A stretch of DNA of 64,000 bases from assembly GCA_036320915.1 (NCBI GenBank), contig JAXBDG010000001.1, positions 4,424,001 to 4,488,000 of the forward strand. Reading direction: 5' to 3'. Of this stretch, positions 12,878 to 24,568 are shown piece after piece. The position numbers were made by a program, and so were the translations under genes. The DNA is from Linnemannia elongata (taxonomy: Eukaryota > Mortierellomycota > Mortierellomycetes > Mortierellales > Mortierellaceae). A model generated the notes under the pieces. The model had not been told where the DNA came from. It saw only the letters and a program-made list of their open reading frames with translations, and ran no database searches. Position 1 is the stretch's first letter. Each line of letters begins with the position of its first letter.

Positions 12878-14606
12878 TTAAACTTGCAAACTCTGAAGTC
12901 GTTTCTTGGCATTCGTGTTCCCCTGTTCAGCAGACTTCTGGTACCACATCATCGCCTCAGCCTTATCCACCTCAACCCCCTCCCCATCTTCGTACATATT
13001 CCCAAGGTTAAACTGCGCATCCGAAAGTCCCTGGTCAGCCGCCTCTCGATACCACTCAACCGCCAACGAACAATCCTTAAGTACACCCTGGCCATACTGA
13101 TACATCACCCCAAGGCTATTCTGCGCCGTAGCTAGTCCTTGTTCGGCCGCCTTCAGGAACCAGTCCATGGCAATCTCATAGTCTTGGGGGACACCTTGGC
13201 CGTCATCGTACATAGAAGCAATGTTGTTTTGGGCCTCCGGGCTTCCTAGGTCTGCCGCCTTGATGTACCACTCCATGGCTTGAGTGTAGTCCTGGATGAG
13301 GCCGTGGCCGTATTGGTAGTCGTACCCGATGGCGCACATGGCTGCTGCATATCCTTGCTCGGCTGCCTTGCGGTACCAGACCAGCGAGTGACCATGGTCC
13401 TGCTCGACACCATGTCCGTGACGATACAGATTGGCGAGGCTGTGCTGGGACAACGGATTTCCTTGCTCCGCAGACTTGAGGTACCATTCTGCGGCCTTAA
13501 TATGGTCCTGAGGCACGCCTCGTCCCTTTTCATACGCCACGCCGATACTTCCCTGAGCATCCGAGTGACCTTGTTTGGCTGCCTTGAGGAACAGCTCTGC
13601 GGCCTTGGCTTCGTCTTTGGGGACTCCTCGACCATCTCGATACAGGCAACCGAGGTTATGCTGAGCATATTGTTGTCCTTGCTCGGCGGCCTTGGTATGC
13701 CAAAGCGCCGCTTGGTAACTGTCCTGAGGAACTCCCTTACCGATCTCATACATAAACCCGATATTGCATTGGGCAGCGGCGCTTCCTTGCTCGGCCGCCT
13801 TCAAGAGCCATTCCATAGCCTGCTTGTAGTCCTGACTCACCCCGAGACCATCCATGTACATGGCGCCAAGACCCGCCTGGGCATTCTGGCAGCCGCTCCG
13901 TGCAGTCACCATCGTCGATATGAAATCCTCTGCCAATCCACTAATGGCTACGGGTTGTGGTGGCGACAAAGGGGTTACATTAGGGACGCCGCAAGTGTTT
14001 GGGGTCTCGATGGTGGTGGATAGTTGTTGGGTTGTGGCTGTTTTTAAGGTGCGAGGTGGTTGTGCCGGGGTTGGGTTCCTGATGTAAGAGTATTTGGAAT
14101 GACGCGTGCTCTTTTGTGTCTTCTGAAGGGCATCCTGAGACAGTTCCAGCAGGCCTGCTCTGCTCGATGACTTCTGCTGCACTGCGGGCTTTGGCTGGGC
14201 TGGTTGATCTCTGACGACAACTTCCAATGTGGCACCAGGTACTGCAGCAATGGGTAGCGGGTCAAGGCTATCAATTGAAAATTGAGCAAGATAGTACTAC
14301 ATTAGACTGTTTTTTTCAGCCTCACGCAATTACAATAAAGGTTTGGTTAATAATTTCAAACATGTACTTTTTAAAATCCCCACCCTTGAGAAAATTCTGG
14401 ACGATGCTCCCAGACCGGACATGAGCGACATCTCCGAAGGCAGCCTTGATATCATCCCACAAGATAACGTCCTTTCCAGAACAAGACGAATCTGGGTGAC
14501 AGACGATATGGGTGATATTTGAGGGTGTCGTGGGCTGCCCTGTTTCATAGACGCGGCGGACTGCCTGGACAAGAGGGTGGTGCTCCTGAACTGTCATGCG
14601 CGTCAA
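12878..14606 (-). CDS. Sel1-repeat protein with cluster-specific N-terminal module (intact copy)
   Basis: The model is complement(join(12878..14267, 14368..14606)), 542 aa. The 100 bp intron (GTACAT...TAG) lies at the same place as in the disrupted paralogues, between D-F-K-N and L-D-P-L-P-I-A-A. The first 80 residues carry the shared module (K-D-V-I-L-W-D-D-I). A Ser/Thr/Pro-rich linker follows, then nine consecutive Sel1-like repeats, each about 36 residues with A-x-x-x-L-G-x-M-Y and G-V-x-x-D-x-x-x-A. Sel1 repeats form alpha-alpha superhelical scaffolds for protein binding; Hrd3/SEL1L and Chs4 are known examples. This protein has no signal peptide or membrane segment, so it is probably an intracellular adaptor. 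Two ATGs, at 14606 and 14597, could serve as start. The partner and pathway are unknown. It is the only intact member of the cluster. Confidence 0.78.
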
Positions 14607-14809
14607 GTTGTCGTTCTTTGTAAGGTTAATTGATTGAGAGGAAAGAAAATATATCTCTTTTTATATTAGCAAAGTCCAGGGGAGGGAGGTAAAGAAGGAT
14701 GAGAGAGTGTGAGGGAAAGAGGGTGATGACGCTGCCACAAAGAGTCGAAAAGCGAAGTGTGAGGAGTCGAACTTCTTATTCTATACCCCTGTCGATTTTC
14801 GACTTTGTT

Positions 14810-16780
14810 TTCAAGCACCCTCCTTCGGCCGCTTTGCTGTACCACCAGCCGCTTTAAATAAATGCTTTGCAACACCCTCTCCATGTTCGTACATCTAGCT
14901 AACGGTGTGTTGTGCAGTCGCGTTCCCCTGATTAACTGCCTTTCGATATCATACCATCTCTTGGCCGTCATCCCAAGCAAGACACACCTTGACCGTTACT
15001 GAATAAATATCTAATGTTCAGCTGGCGCCCGCATTCCCTTGGTCACCAGACTTCAAGTACTAAAACTCTACTCCATCGCTTTCGAAAAGTCCTATGATAC
15101 TGCGTCACCTTGATGATAATAATTGCGCTAGCCGTCTCCATCTCCTTGATCAGCTATATTTTCAAGCCACTCCATAGTCTGATCGTTGTCCTGGGTCACG
15201 CCATGGCCTTAAAAGTACAGTCGGTCAATGTTGTGGTGAGCAGCTGCGTTTCCTTGACTCGATGCCTTGAGGCACCAACTCCTTGCTTTGAAAAATTCCT
15301 GCGAAGCACAATGACCCTTCTCGTACATGTTGCCCATACGGCGCTTTGCTTTTAAATGTCATTTTCCGCTGCCCTCATGTATCAAGCCAGTGCTGTTGTC
15401 CAGTCCTTCTAAACAATAGCCCTTCGTAGTACACATTGCCAAGCGTGACATGTGCATCTTTATCACCTCGATAAGGCAGCCTCCTTTCCTTGGTCAGCAG
15501 CCCGTCGATGCCACTTCATTGTCTCAGCGTAGTCTTGAGCGACACACCCTGACCGCCCTGGTGCATGTAGCCAGTATGGGGTCTAGGTCTGCGCATGTCC
15601 CTGCTCGACTGCCATTAAACTCCACACGAAAGCCTGCGCGTAGTCCTGTGAAAAGCCCTCTAAATTCCGATAATAATATAGTCCGATTTTGCTCTTGGCC
15701 TTTGGGACCCTTGCTTAGACGCCCGGAGGTACCGCTCTATAACCAGGGAGAAAGTCCTGGGGAGTGCCTTGCCCTTTGTCAAAAATCTGACCGACGTGGT
15801 ACCGGGCGACCGCGATTCCCTGGCGAGCGGCCTTAACGTAGCAAGTCATGGCCAGAGAGCAGTCCTGATGAGCCCTAAGGCTGTAGTATTACAAGTGACC
15901 GATATCGAGTTCTGCGGCGACGTTCCCATGGTCGGCAGCGTTGGTACAGCAATCATGCGCCACCGTCATGTCTTGCGAGACACCGTTACCCAGAGCGTAG
16001 AGAAGACCCACTCTGCGCTGACCCTCTGAATCTCCTTGTTCAACCGCCTTAAGACACCCATCCATGGCACCTTGGTAGCCCTTGGGTACACCTTGGCCTT
16101 CCTCGTACATATTGCCCAAGTCGGGCCGAGCGTCCTTGTCTCCAAGTCCTGCGCTGATGATCGTTTTGTGTGAAATTCTGGAGGCTGCAGAGACGTTTTC
16201 TTGAGGCGCTCGCATTGTCCGCGCTGCGTTGTTAGCTTCAGAGACATTGGGGCGCTGTAGCTCGCTTCAGCGTCGTCACTCGGCAACAGCTGTGGTGCTC
16301 TAGATTTGGGTGTCCAGGTTGGGCTGTTGTTGGCTCTGTAGGCATCCTTCGCCGTGTTTTCGAGGCCATACACTGGGTTCTGCCCCACTGTAGCAGTGGA
16401 GATCGTGGTGTTGGAGTAGTCTCCTGGAGTGTTGTTCTGCTTGGCCATTATCGTTTCCTCGACTGTTTTCTATTTCGTAGTCGATGCAGATCCTTGTGAC
16501 AAGACACTGCTGCGAAATTGACGGCTCACAACTACATCCTGGATCATGCTGGGAATTACGGCAATCCGACGTGGCTCCAGACTATTAAAGTGAAAAAATG
16601 CACTGTGCTAGCGGCCAGGAACACTTTTCTTGCAAGGCGACAAGCCATAGTGAAAACAATAAGAACTCATTGTAGCGTGTACGATCTAAAATCAGGTCCT
16701 TTTAAAAGAGGGCCGCCTACTGTGCCCTTGAATGCCTGGAAGATGAGCTCCTGAGAACAACTTCCTTCTGAGTGCTGTGA
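14810..16780 (-). pseudogene. Heavily decayed Sel1-repeat gene
   Basis: The N-terminal module can be traced near 16690-16760 (F-Q-A-F-K-G-T ... L-L-K-G-P-D-F) and its second exon near 16520-16580 (P-R-R-I-A-V-I-P). A linker frame begins at 16448, and one Sel1 frame at 15889-16215 reads A-R-P-D-L-G-N-M-Y-E-E-G-Q-G-V-P. Below 15890 only scattered Sel1 motifs in changing frames remain, with many stops. This is the most decayed long member of the local family. Confidence 0.6.
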
Positions 16781-16823
16781 CGAAAATAGACCTTGGCGCT
16801 TTATTACACTTCCCGTTTCCAGT

Positions 16824-17354
16824 TTACAAAAGGGCGCCCACGACAGCTACAATGGCAATGGCTGCAAGACTGGACGAAACATCCAAACGAACACTGGCAC
16901 CAGTAGGAGTAGACGTGGCACCACTTGATGTCGATGTAACGGTTATACTTGAAGGAAGCTTGGCACCACCAGTTGTAGTCGTGGCAACGGTATGTGATGC
17001 ACTGGTCGTAATGCTGCCCGGGACGGCATTGGAACAAGCTTCAGCCTTCAAGGTCTGGAACCCTCCGTATTGATCGTTGACATCCTTTGCAGTGCAAAGT
17101 TCAGGCGTGACACACTGTTGGAGCCAAGTGTCAGAAGAGGCTAGAGGGCAGAAGCAAGACTTTTGTCGCTCTGTCATCGGTCCCCCTTGAAAGGGGTTAG
17201 TGAAGATCTGGGCGTCGCAGGTCGGGGATGTTGCATAAATACCAGCAATGATACAGTCTTCACAGGGTGTGGCGTTGGTAACAGAGGGAATTGTTTCTGT
17301 GGCGGTGAGGAGGAGGAGGAGGAGGGTGGATGTGAGTGTGATGGATGACCACAT
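16824..17354 (-). CDS. Small secreted Cys-rich protein with GPI-anchor-like C-terminus
   Basis: An intronless frame of 176 aa. Residues 1-20 form a signal peptide with a poly-Leu core. The mature part has about nine cysteines (C-E-D-C, C-F-C-P and others) over roughly 85 residues. A Ser/Thr/Gly-rich stalk follows, then a hydrophobic C-terminal segment ending in V-V-G-A-L-L, as expected for GPI-anchor addition. It is therefore probably a cell-surface or wall protein. I recognise no catalytic motif. Its K-S-C-F-C-P-L-A block resembles a decayed relic at 49834-50385, so it belongs to a small family. The cysteine spacing is not enough to call CFEM. The function is unknown. Confidence 0.7.
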   Translation of the reverse strand: MWSSITLTSTLLLLLLTATETIPSVTNATPCEDCIIAGIYATSPTCDAQIFTNPFQGGPMTERQKSCFCPLASSDTWLQQCVTPELCTAKDVNDQYGGFQTLKAEACSNAVPGSITTSASHTVATTTTGGAKLPSSITVTSTSSGATSTPTGASVRLDVSSSLAAIAIVAVVGALL

Positions 17355-17589
17355 TTTGTCGGGTGTGTGAAATGTAACAGAAAAAAAAAAAAGGTGAATC
17401 CTTGTTCGTCAGAGGGTGGCTGTAGACAATGCAGGGTTTGTTTCCTTGAGGCAGCTCCTCTGGTGCAATCACTTGATGTATCGGCTTCGAGGGTTCTCAG
17501 ATGATGGCGGTTTGGGTGCGTCTTTTGCTGTTGGATTGTTCGTTAGTTACATGCATGCTTTGAGTGCCTACTGGCACCTATAGCTACTT

Positions 17590-17771
17590 TTGAATACGTC
17601 CTGGTCTCGGAAGGCGGCAGGGATATCCTTCCAGAGGACAATGTCGCTGCCCGATGTCGCGTCTCAACGACGCGTAACGTGGATGTTACTGATGGACGAG
17701 GGGAAAGAGAGCTCGTTTCCATACGCGGGGCGGAACGCTTGGACGTTCAGAGGTCAATTCTGAATCGACAT
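17590..17771 (-). pseudogene. N-terminal remnant of another Sel1-family gene
   Basis: On the minus strand the sequence reads M-S-I-Q-N, a stop, then after a second stop G-S-D-I-V-L-W-K-D-I-P-A-A-F. This matches the start (M-S-I-Q) of the pseudogene at 11249-12730 and the module motif of all cluster members. Two in-frame stops and the absence of following repeats show it is a fragment. Confidence 0.6.
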
Positions 17772-18643
17772 TTTACAAAAAAGTAGGAACGAATACAAAA
17801 AGAAAGAAAAGGGGCACTCTTTTGCGAGGGTATGAAGTTGTCGTGCCGAGCGCGAAAGGTTGTTGGTTGACCGTAAGCCAGGTTCGGTCGTCCATACACA
17901 CAAGCACACGCAAATATGACAAAGGGCCAGCCTGCATCATTTTTCCACCAGCTCTAGTTGCTGCCTGTCATTACCGCCTCTTGTCGACATACCATCCATC
18001 TGGCCAGTCCTTGGTCTTAGCAAACACGGCCACTCTTGTCCTTGCTTGCCTCGTGTTTTATTTCGTTCAACATCTGTCACCAGACACACCCACACACACA
18101 CACAAATCTCTATTAGCTTTGCATAAATGGAACCATTTTAAGCTGCTCGAAGTAAACGATAAGGGTTGCGGTAAAAAAAGGAAAACCGGAAATGGAAGAA
18201 GGAACAGCCATTGAAAAATTCTAGAAAAGATGCAAAAGCGCGTCCTCATAGGTTCTGAGCGAACATTATCTACCCTTGTTGATCAATGACGAGTAAGTTT
18301 CAATAGGTTTGCGTTCTTGTATTCCTTTGTTGATCCTCGTTTTTTGCCTGTGTTTCCGCTCAAACGCCCTTGATATCCAAGATGCTAGTCGTCCATCCTG
18401 ACAATCTCCGCAACCATCAATATTTGTACGAGCACAAGAACGTATTCCATATGAGTGAAGTCAATAGGGGCTTGGATCTTGTATATATTTTCTTTTTGCG
18501 CGAACAAATGTGTCTGCTAATCTCCGCAATCAGCTTTTGTGGTGAGAAGGTCAAAAGAAATGGTTGGTTGAGTAGGTGGATTTGGTAGTGTTGGTGAGGT
18601 CGGTAGGGTCGGATGAGGAGGAGCGGGCGGAATAATAGGTTGA
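17772..18643. other. Intergenic region
   Basis: No gene is supported. There is a short CA-rich run near 18088-18104. The part next to 18644 is presumably the 3' UTR of the NEDD8 gene on the minus strand. Confidence 0.5.
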
Positions 18644-19833
18644 TTAGCAGCCTCCACGAAGAGCAAGGACCAAATGCAGGACCGAGCCTCCCTCGATGTT
18701 GTAGTCCGAAGCCAAGCGGTCGTCAGACCTATTGCCATGCCAAAGGAAAATAAGGTCAACATGAGTGTGTTTTGTTCAAGAGATCGTGGCAACACAAGAG
18801 CAACCAACAACTTGCTTTGGAGAATTTCGGCTGAAAAATCAAAGAGGAATATGAAGGGCTGCACCTACATCTGCTTTCCTCCGAAAATCAAACGCTGCTG
18901 TGCTGGAGGGATACCCTCCTTCTCTTCGACACGCTCCTTGATACGGGTGATCTAAAAAACATAATGGAAAAGGACAACAGAGATCAAATGTGTTAGTAGG
19001 GAAACAACAAATAGTCGACAACCATGTGGTGCATCACCGCCGTATGAGCTATTGCCACTTGCCGAAAGCAACGAAAGGTGGAAATTGAACAGCGCCTCCC
19101 CCCGTTTCATGTCCCACGCTTGCGCGCGTAGTGGACTCTCAGATTGCATACCTTGTCATTGGGCTCGATATCGATCTCAATCTACAGATGGTCAAACCGG
19201 AGGAAGATAAAAAACAAAATGTACGAAAGTGAGTTGATCGAGGAATGTCATAAGCCTGGTATGCCTTTTGGGTTGTGAGGTGATATCGGGGTTACAGTCG
19301 GTTGCGACCAGCGAAAGCGTGGCCATGATGCATTGAGAGGATATACAGTGCGCTGCCAGTCGGTTCTCCTCAACGCTGCATTTGCTGAAAAGCAGAGAAT
19401 AAGTCAGGCGGATAAGGTAGGGAGGAACTCGGAAGGTATGTGTGTCGTGTCGGTCGTGTCGGTCAGAGTCGAACTGCGCCTTATTTCCAACAGGTGGCGT
19501 AAACCAGAGCAAACTGACACAACACAAAAACTCTCGATGCAAAATTGGTGCATGTCCGCTCCTGTCAAAAAAATAAATCCCATCTGGTCGAAATTATACT
19601 ATGCGTGCGCAGCTCCGTGTGTGGTGGATGTGTTACCTCCTTGCCAGTGAGGGTCTATTAGAATTGCCATAACAAAAGGTCGGGAGGTTGTTGGTTAATG
19701 ATTCTTCTGCGAAGTCGTCCTTTTGTGGCCATCCTCGAAGAGGTCTACCAGAAAATGTTTACGGTTAGCAACAGCAAAGAAAGAAGCGTATATGAGTGAT
19801 GCTCCAATTGCGCACCTTGACTTTGATGAGCAT
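18644..19833 (-). CDS. RUB1: NEDD8 ubiquitin-like modifier
   Basis: The model is complement(join(18644..18728, 18869..18951, 19152..19181, 19637..19654, 19816..19833)), 77 aa. The exons are 18, 18, 30, 83 and 85 nt, all with GT-AG borders and matching phase, so no long open frame reveals the gene. The assembled protein starts M-L-I-K-V-K-T-L-T-G-K-E, contains [13 protein letters not shown] and ends L-A-L-R-G-G-C. Alanine at the position where ubiquitin has Arg72 (L-A-L-R-G-G, not L-R-L-R-G-G) marks it as NEDD8/Rub1. The single Cys after Gly-Gly must be removed by a processing protease before activation. The lysine of G-K-Q-M, equivalent to Lys48, is present. NEDD8 is conjugated to cullins to activate ubiquitin ligases. 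Its E1 subunit gene is at 26054-28497. Confidence 0.92.
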
Positions 19834-20030
19834 GGTTGAAAGGTGCGAGTGTGCGTGGTGATGTGAAAGTTGTTTGGAGAAAAAGAAAATGAGAAAGAAG
19901 GACGAAGAAGCAGGGGCAAAAATAAACGCGCTCCTTCGCTTCCCGTGACGTGTTCTGGCTGCTGGTGGCTCTTTTTTTTTCCACCTTTTTCATCTCGAAC
20001 AACCAGCCAACCGACACCCACATCGCCACC
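19834..20030. promoter_or_regulatory. Shared divergent promoter of NEDD8 and prefoldin 1
   Basis: Only 197 bp separate the start codons of NEDD8 (minus strand) and PFD1 (plus strand), so both 5' UTRs and core promoters must lie here. A T-rich/A-rich asymmetric tract (T run near 19971-19980) is visible. I see no convincing TATA box. Confidence 0.6.
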
Positions 20031-20846
20031 ATGTCCATCAACGAACAAGCCCTCGGCAAGGTACCTTCTTTGCTCTGTCCACTCAACCGTAACAGGGAGC
20101 AAAGGATCAGGAGAGTGACGACGTGATAGCACGCAGCGGGACAGGGGCATTCGTACTGGACACTGGCAAAAGGACGCCTGCAAAATCCCTGCCCTCCAAA
20201 AAGCGATCAACCTTCATCATCAACACAAGCATAAGGATCACGCCCATGATCCTTTACCAAAACCTTAGCATGCCGAACCTTTCTACCTCCACTTCCACAG
20301 CAATTCACATTTTATGCGTCTCTTGCCATCTAAAACTTGAATATTAGATCGTTCACGATCTCCAGAACAAGCTGCAGGAGGCCACCCGTATGGTCGCCTC
20401 CGTCCAGGCCCAGATCCAATCCCGCGAGCGTGAAAAGCGTCTCTCAGAACTCACCAACAAGGAACTTTCTGCTCTCCAACCCGACACCGTCACCTACAAG
20501 TCCGTCGGCAAGATGTAAGCCCTTCGCTACTTATGCCAACTTGCCAAGTTTTTACTTTTCTCTAGCACAAAAAACGTCCAGGGTCCAAAGAGAGGTTGGC
20601 AACACCGGGCAATATTACATTTTCGCTGACCATTTCTTACCCTTGTTCTCATCAATGATACACTAAAGGTTCGTGCAAGAGCCATTGTCAGAGTTGACAA
20701 AGGAGCTGACCGAGCGGGCAACAGAGATGGACAAGGATATGGCGGCATTGGAAAAGAAGCGGATCTACTGGGAGCGCAACAAGACCGAGGCCCAAGGAAA
20801 TCTCGGCGAGCTCGTCCGACAAATCCAACAAGCACAAGCACCATGA
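20031..20846 (+). CDS. PFD1: Prefoldin subunit 1
   Basis: The model is join(20031..20060, 20348..20514, 20669..20846), 124 aa. The first exon encodes only ten residues (M-S-I-N-E-Q-A-L-G-K); introns are 287 and 154 bp. The protein is two long heptad-rich helices around a short turn (K-S-V-G-K-M-F-V near the middle), with a charged C-terminal coiled coil ending Q-Q-A-Q-A-P. Length and layout match beta-type prefoldin subunit 1, part of the hexameric cytosolic chaperone that delivers nascent actin and tubulin to the CCT chaperonin. The start is fixed by the short first exon preceded by a good C/A-rich leader. Confidence 0.85.
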
Positions 20847-21168
20847 GCCTTTAGAGATTCATCAATTCACAACTCAATCGCAGAAACGTCAACCACAACA
20901 AAAACACAGACCACGCTTACAGAGATGCCATGGATTTTATCGCTTCATGGAATAAAAAAATAGCTCCAAAAACAACTTTGCCTCGTATGTGCTCGCTTCA
21001 TATTCCATCTCGTTTTGTCCTTCATCCTTTCAACAATTCACATTACTGGCCATCAGTAATTGCAAGAGTAAATGCTATTGAAAATCGTTTATTAAAATGC
21101 AGCATGGGCGACTTTCTTCTTCAACTCAAAAAAAAACAACTCTGTAAAAACACTCGACTGAAGATGCT
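20847..21168. other. Convergent intergenic region
   Basis: These 322 bp contain the 3' ends of PFD1 (plus strand) and SDH1 (minus strand). A-rich stretches near 20950 and 21130 are consistent with polyadenylation sites. No gene is seen. Confidence 0.5.
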
Positions 21169-22946
21169 TTAGTACACACGCTTCTTAGGGGGAACAGCCT
21201 TGCACTCCTCCTCGTCCAAGGTGTTGGCGACAACACCGCGGTAGCTCAACTTGACTTCACCAGTCTCCTGGTTCTGCCATGAGAGAGTGTGCTTCATCCA
21301 GTTCTTATCATCACGGTCCTGGAAATCCTCACGGGCGTGGGCACCACGCGACTCCTTGCGGGCGCTGGCAGAGTGCATGGTCTGGGCGGCGCAAGTCAAC
21401 AAGTTCTGGAGCTCAAGGGTCTCGACCAAGTCAGAGTTCCAGATCATCGAGCGATCCGTGACACCAACATCGGGGAACTGCTTGAAGACCTTGTCAATCT
21501 TCTCAACACCCTCATCCAAGGATGACTGGGTACGGAAGACAGCAGCATCGTTCTGCATGACCTTTTGCATACTCAAACGGAGGGCAGCGGTGGAGATGGG
21601 GCCAGAGGCATGGCGGAGCTTGTCTAAGTTGGCGATAGACTCGGCACCAGCATCGGCGGCCAAGGGGCGGTGAGGGGTGTTGGGCTCCAAGGTATCACGG
21701 ATGTGGTGAGCGCAGGCACGACCGAAAACGACGATATCCAAGAGAGAGTTGGCTCCCAAACGGTTAGCACCGTGGACAGACACACAAGCGGCTTCACCGG
21801 CAGCGTACAAACCAGGGACGACCTTGTCGTTGCCGTTCTCGTCAACGGTTAAGACCTCTCCAGTGTACTTTGTGGGAATTCCTCCCATGTTGTAATGGAC
21901 AGTGGGCAAAACGGGGATGGGCTCCTTGGTGACATCAACTCCAGAGAAAATGGCAGCAGTCTCAGAAATACCGGGGAGACGCTCGTGAAGGACCGAGGCG
22001 GGCAAGTGAGAGAGCTGGAGGTAGATGTGATCCTTCTCGGGACCGACACCACGGCCTTCACGGATCTCCATGGTCATCGAACGGGAGACAACATCACGCG
22101 AGGCCAAATCCTTGGCAGTGGGAGCATAACGCTCCATGAAACGCTCTCCCTGGGAGTTCAAGAGGTATCCACCCTCACCGCGGGAGCCCTCGGTGATCAA
22201 GCATCCAGCACCATAGATTCCGGTGGGATGGAACTGGACAAACTCCAAATCCTGGAGGGGGAGGCCGGCACGGGCAACCATGGCATTTCCGTCACCAGTG
22301 CAGGTGTGGGCGGAGGTGCAGGAGAAATAGGCACGACCGTATCCTCCGGTGGCAAGGACGGTCTTATGCGAGCGGAAACGGTGAAGGGTTCCGTCCTCCA
22401 TGTTTAAGGCGAGGACACCACGGCACTCACCGTTCTCCATGATGAGGTCCAAGGCGAAATACTCGATGAAGAAGTTGGTGTTGTGGCGAAGGGACTGGCC
22501 ATAAAGGGTGTGAAGAATCGAGTGACCGGTACGATCAGCGACGGCAGCGCAACGGTAAGCCTGGCCACCTATTTTTCATCAAGATACCATTAGCATCCGT
22601 CTTCTAATGGCATTCGAAATGTTTGAAGTATATGTGGAGTTGCTATAAGACTTACCCTCGCCGAACTTCAAGGACTGACCACCGAAGGCACGCTGGTAGA
22701 TCTTGCCCTCCTTGGTTCTGGAGAAGGGGACACCGTAATGCTCCAACTCGATGACACTGTGGGGGGCCTCGCGACACATATAATGGATAGCATCCTGATC
22801 TCCGAGCCAGTCCGAACCCTTGACGGTGTCGTACATGTGCCATCTCCAGTCATCCTCTCCCATGTTACCGAGAGCAGCGTTAACACCACCCTATTAGTCA
22901 GAAGGAAAGAAGGCGAGAAAGAAAAGGATTGAGGAAAGAGCGATCT

Positions 22947-22980
<34 letters not shown>

Positions 22981-24288
22981 AACGACATTTGTGAAAGAAT
23001 CGCCCAAGCGCAGAATAATTTGTTACCTGGGCAGCGACAGTGTGGGAACGGGTGGGGAAAAGCTTAGAGATACAGGCGGTGTTGAGGCCGGCCTCGGCGA
23101 GACCGAAGGCGGCACGGAGACCGGCACCACCGGCACCGACGACGAGGGCATCATAGGTGTGGTCGATGATAGGGTACTTTGAGGTGATAGAGCTCTGTTT
23201 GTTTGTTTGTTTGGACGTATCATCAGTAACAGCATGTTAAAAAAATGATTATGCGGGGTAGAGGGCGGGGAAGACCATAGATAGAAAGAAGCACACGCAG
23301 ACAGACGGGTATAACCAGGACCAGGACCAAGGAGAAAAAGAGGGAAACATAGAGAAAGGAGAGAAAGAAAAAAAAGAGCTCGGGAATATTAGTACATAGG
23401 ATCCTCTTTTCAGTGGTCTGGTGGTAGTGTGCACACAATCGGAATCAGCGTCCTTCCCGGATCAGCATGACTAAAAAACATATTCATCCATACCGATGCC
23501 TCCTTGGCGTTCAAGGGCTTCGAGGCAAAGACCTGCATAGCAGGGCGGGAGGTGTGCAAGGCACGAGTGGCAGCATTCTTGGCAGCTATATAAAAGTGAA
23601 AGTTGAATGATAAAGAGACAGAGAGACGCCCAAAACATGGACGTGTGAGAATCTCGGAGAAAAAATAAAAAGCATCTCGGTGCGCTGCTACAAAAATGTC
23701 CTTATGCTTCCGAAGGTGCAAAATATATATGTAAACCATACCAGTGCGGCGCTGGAAACGACAAAGAGAAAGACCGGGCGGAACGTAAGTCCAATACAAC
23801 AAAGGCAAAAGAACAGCGTTAGTAAGTTGGGTTATGGTCGTAGTGGTTGCCACTTTCACCCCTCCTCCTCCTCCTCCCCCACTTTCGACGAAGTCTTCCT
23901 TTCACCTCCCTTCAGGGGTAAGAAGAGGAAAGGATAAACACGCGTCGAAATTGGCAACTGCCGAGACTCCTGGCTTGCTTTTTTTTTCCTTTTATTTGTC
24001 GAGTCTTGTTGCAAGTCCGGGTAGAAAATGAATATACACACGCGCGTGAGTGTCTGTCGTGCGTGTGTGTGTGTGTGCGTGTGTTTGAAGAGCGAGATAG
24101 TCAGACAAAAGAGAAAGAAAAATAAACACGGAGAATAATCCCGAGGTGGGTATTTCCATAACGGGAGCAAGCCGGAGTGGGGTATATTGGTGCGTTTGTA
24201 GCGTGTGTGTAGTGTGAGGAATGGAGAAAGGGAAAAAAAGAGATCAAAGCAGTACCAGGATGTTGGCGCAGGAGTTAACTCTAAGCAT
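21169..24288 (-). CDS. SDH1: Succinate dehydrogenase flavoprotein subunit, mitochondrial
   Basis: The model is complement(join(21169..22568, 22656..22890, 23027..23194, 23494..23585, 23742..23751, 24256..24288)), 645 aa. Exon 2 is a 10-nt microexon (R-R-T plus one base) that completes a mitochondrial presequence rich in Arg, Ala and Ser. Residues 65-70 are the FAD-binding G-A-G-G-A-G. His96 in [10 protein letters not shown] is the residue that links FAD covalently in this family. R-L-G-A-N-S-L-L-D and a C-terminal Y-R-G-V motif fit SDHA. The protein oxidises succinate to fumarate in complex II of the inner mitochondrial membrane and feeds electrons to the iron-sulfur subunit. Length equals the usual SDHA. 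All six exons join in frame. Intron 1 (504 bp) contains a GT microsatellite near 24059-24080. Confidence 0.95.
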
Positions 24289-24568
24289 GGCGGGAGCGTA
24301 TGTGAAGTAAGGAAAAGAAAGAGAAAGCAGAAGAGGAGAGAGATCCCTAGCAGACAATTGTCTTCGTTTGCAAGGGGAGACAAAGGGGTGGAGTGGAGAG
24401 GGAGAGAGAGAGAGAAGTGTGAGAGGGAACAGGAGAGGACGGAAGCGACAGAAAAGCGCTCCTCGAGTAAACAGGGGCAAGCCTGCATATGATAATACAG
24501 CCCATGCGACTCCGAACTATTTTCGGTGACGATTACATATTTTTTTTGAGTTTATTAGATGCTGTTGT

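Noticed and set aside
18067..18588. Small frames of 60-72 aa near 18.1-18.6 kb
   Set aside because: They overlap the NEDD8 3' flank, lack motifs and are explained by chance in AT-mixed sequence.
22948..22979. Poly-A tract as the tail of a retrocopy
   Set aside because: It lies within an SDH1 intron with no inserted coding sequence or target duplication beside it.
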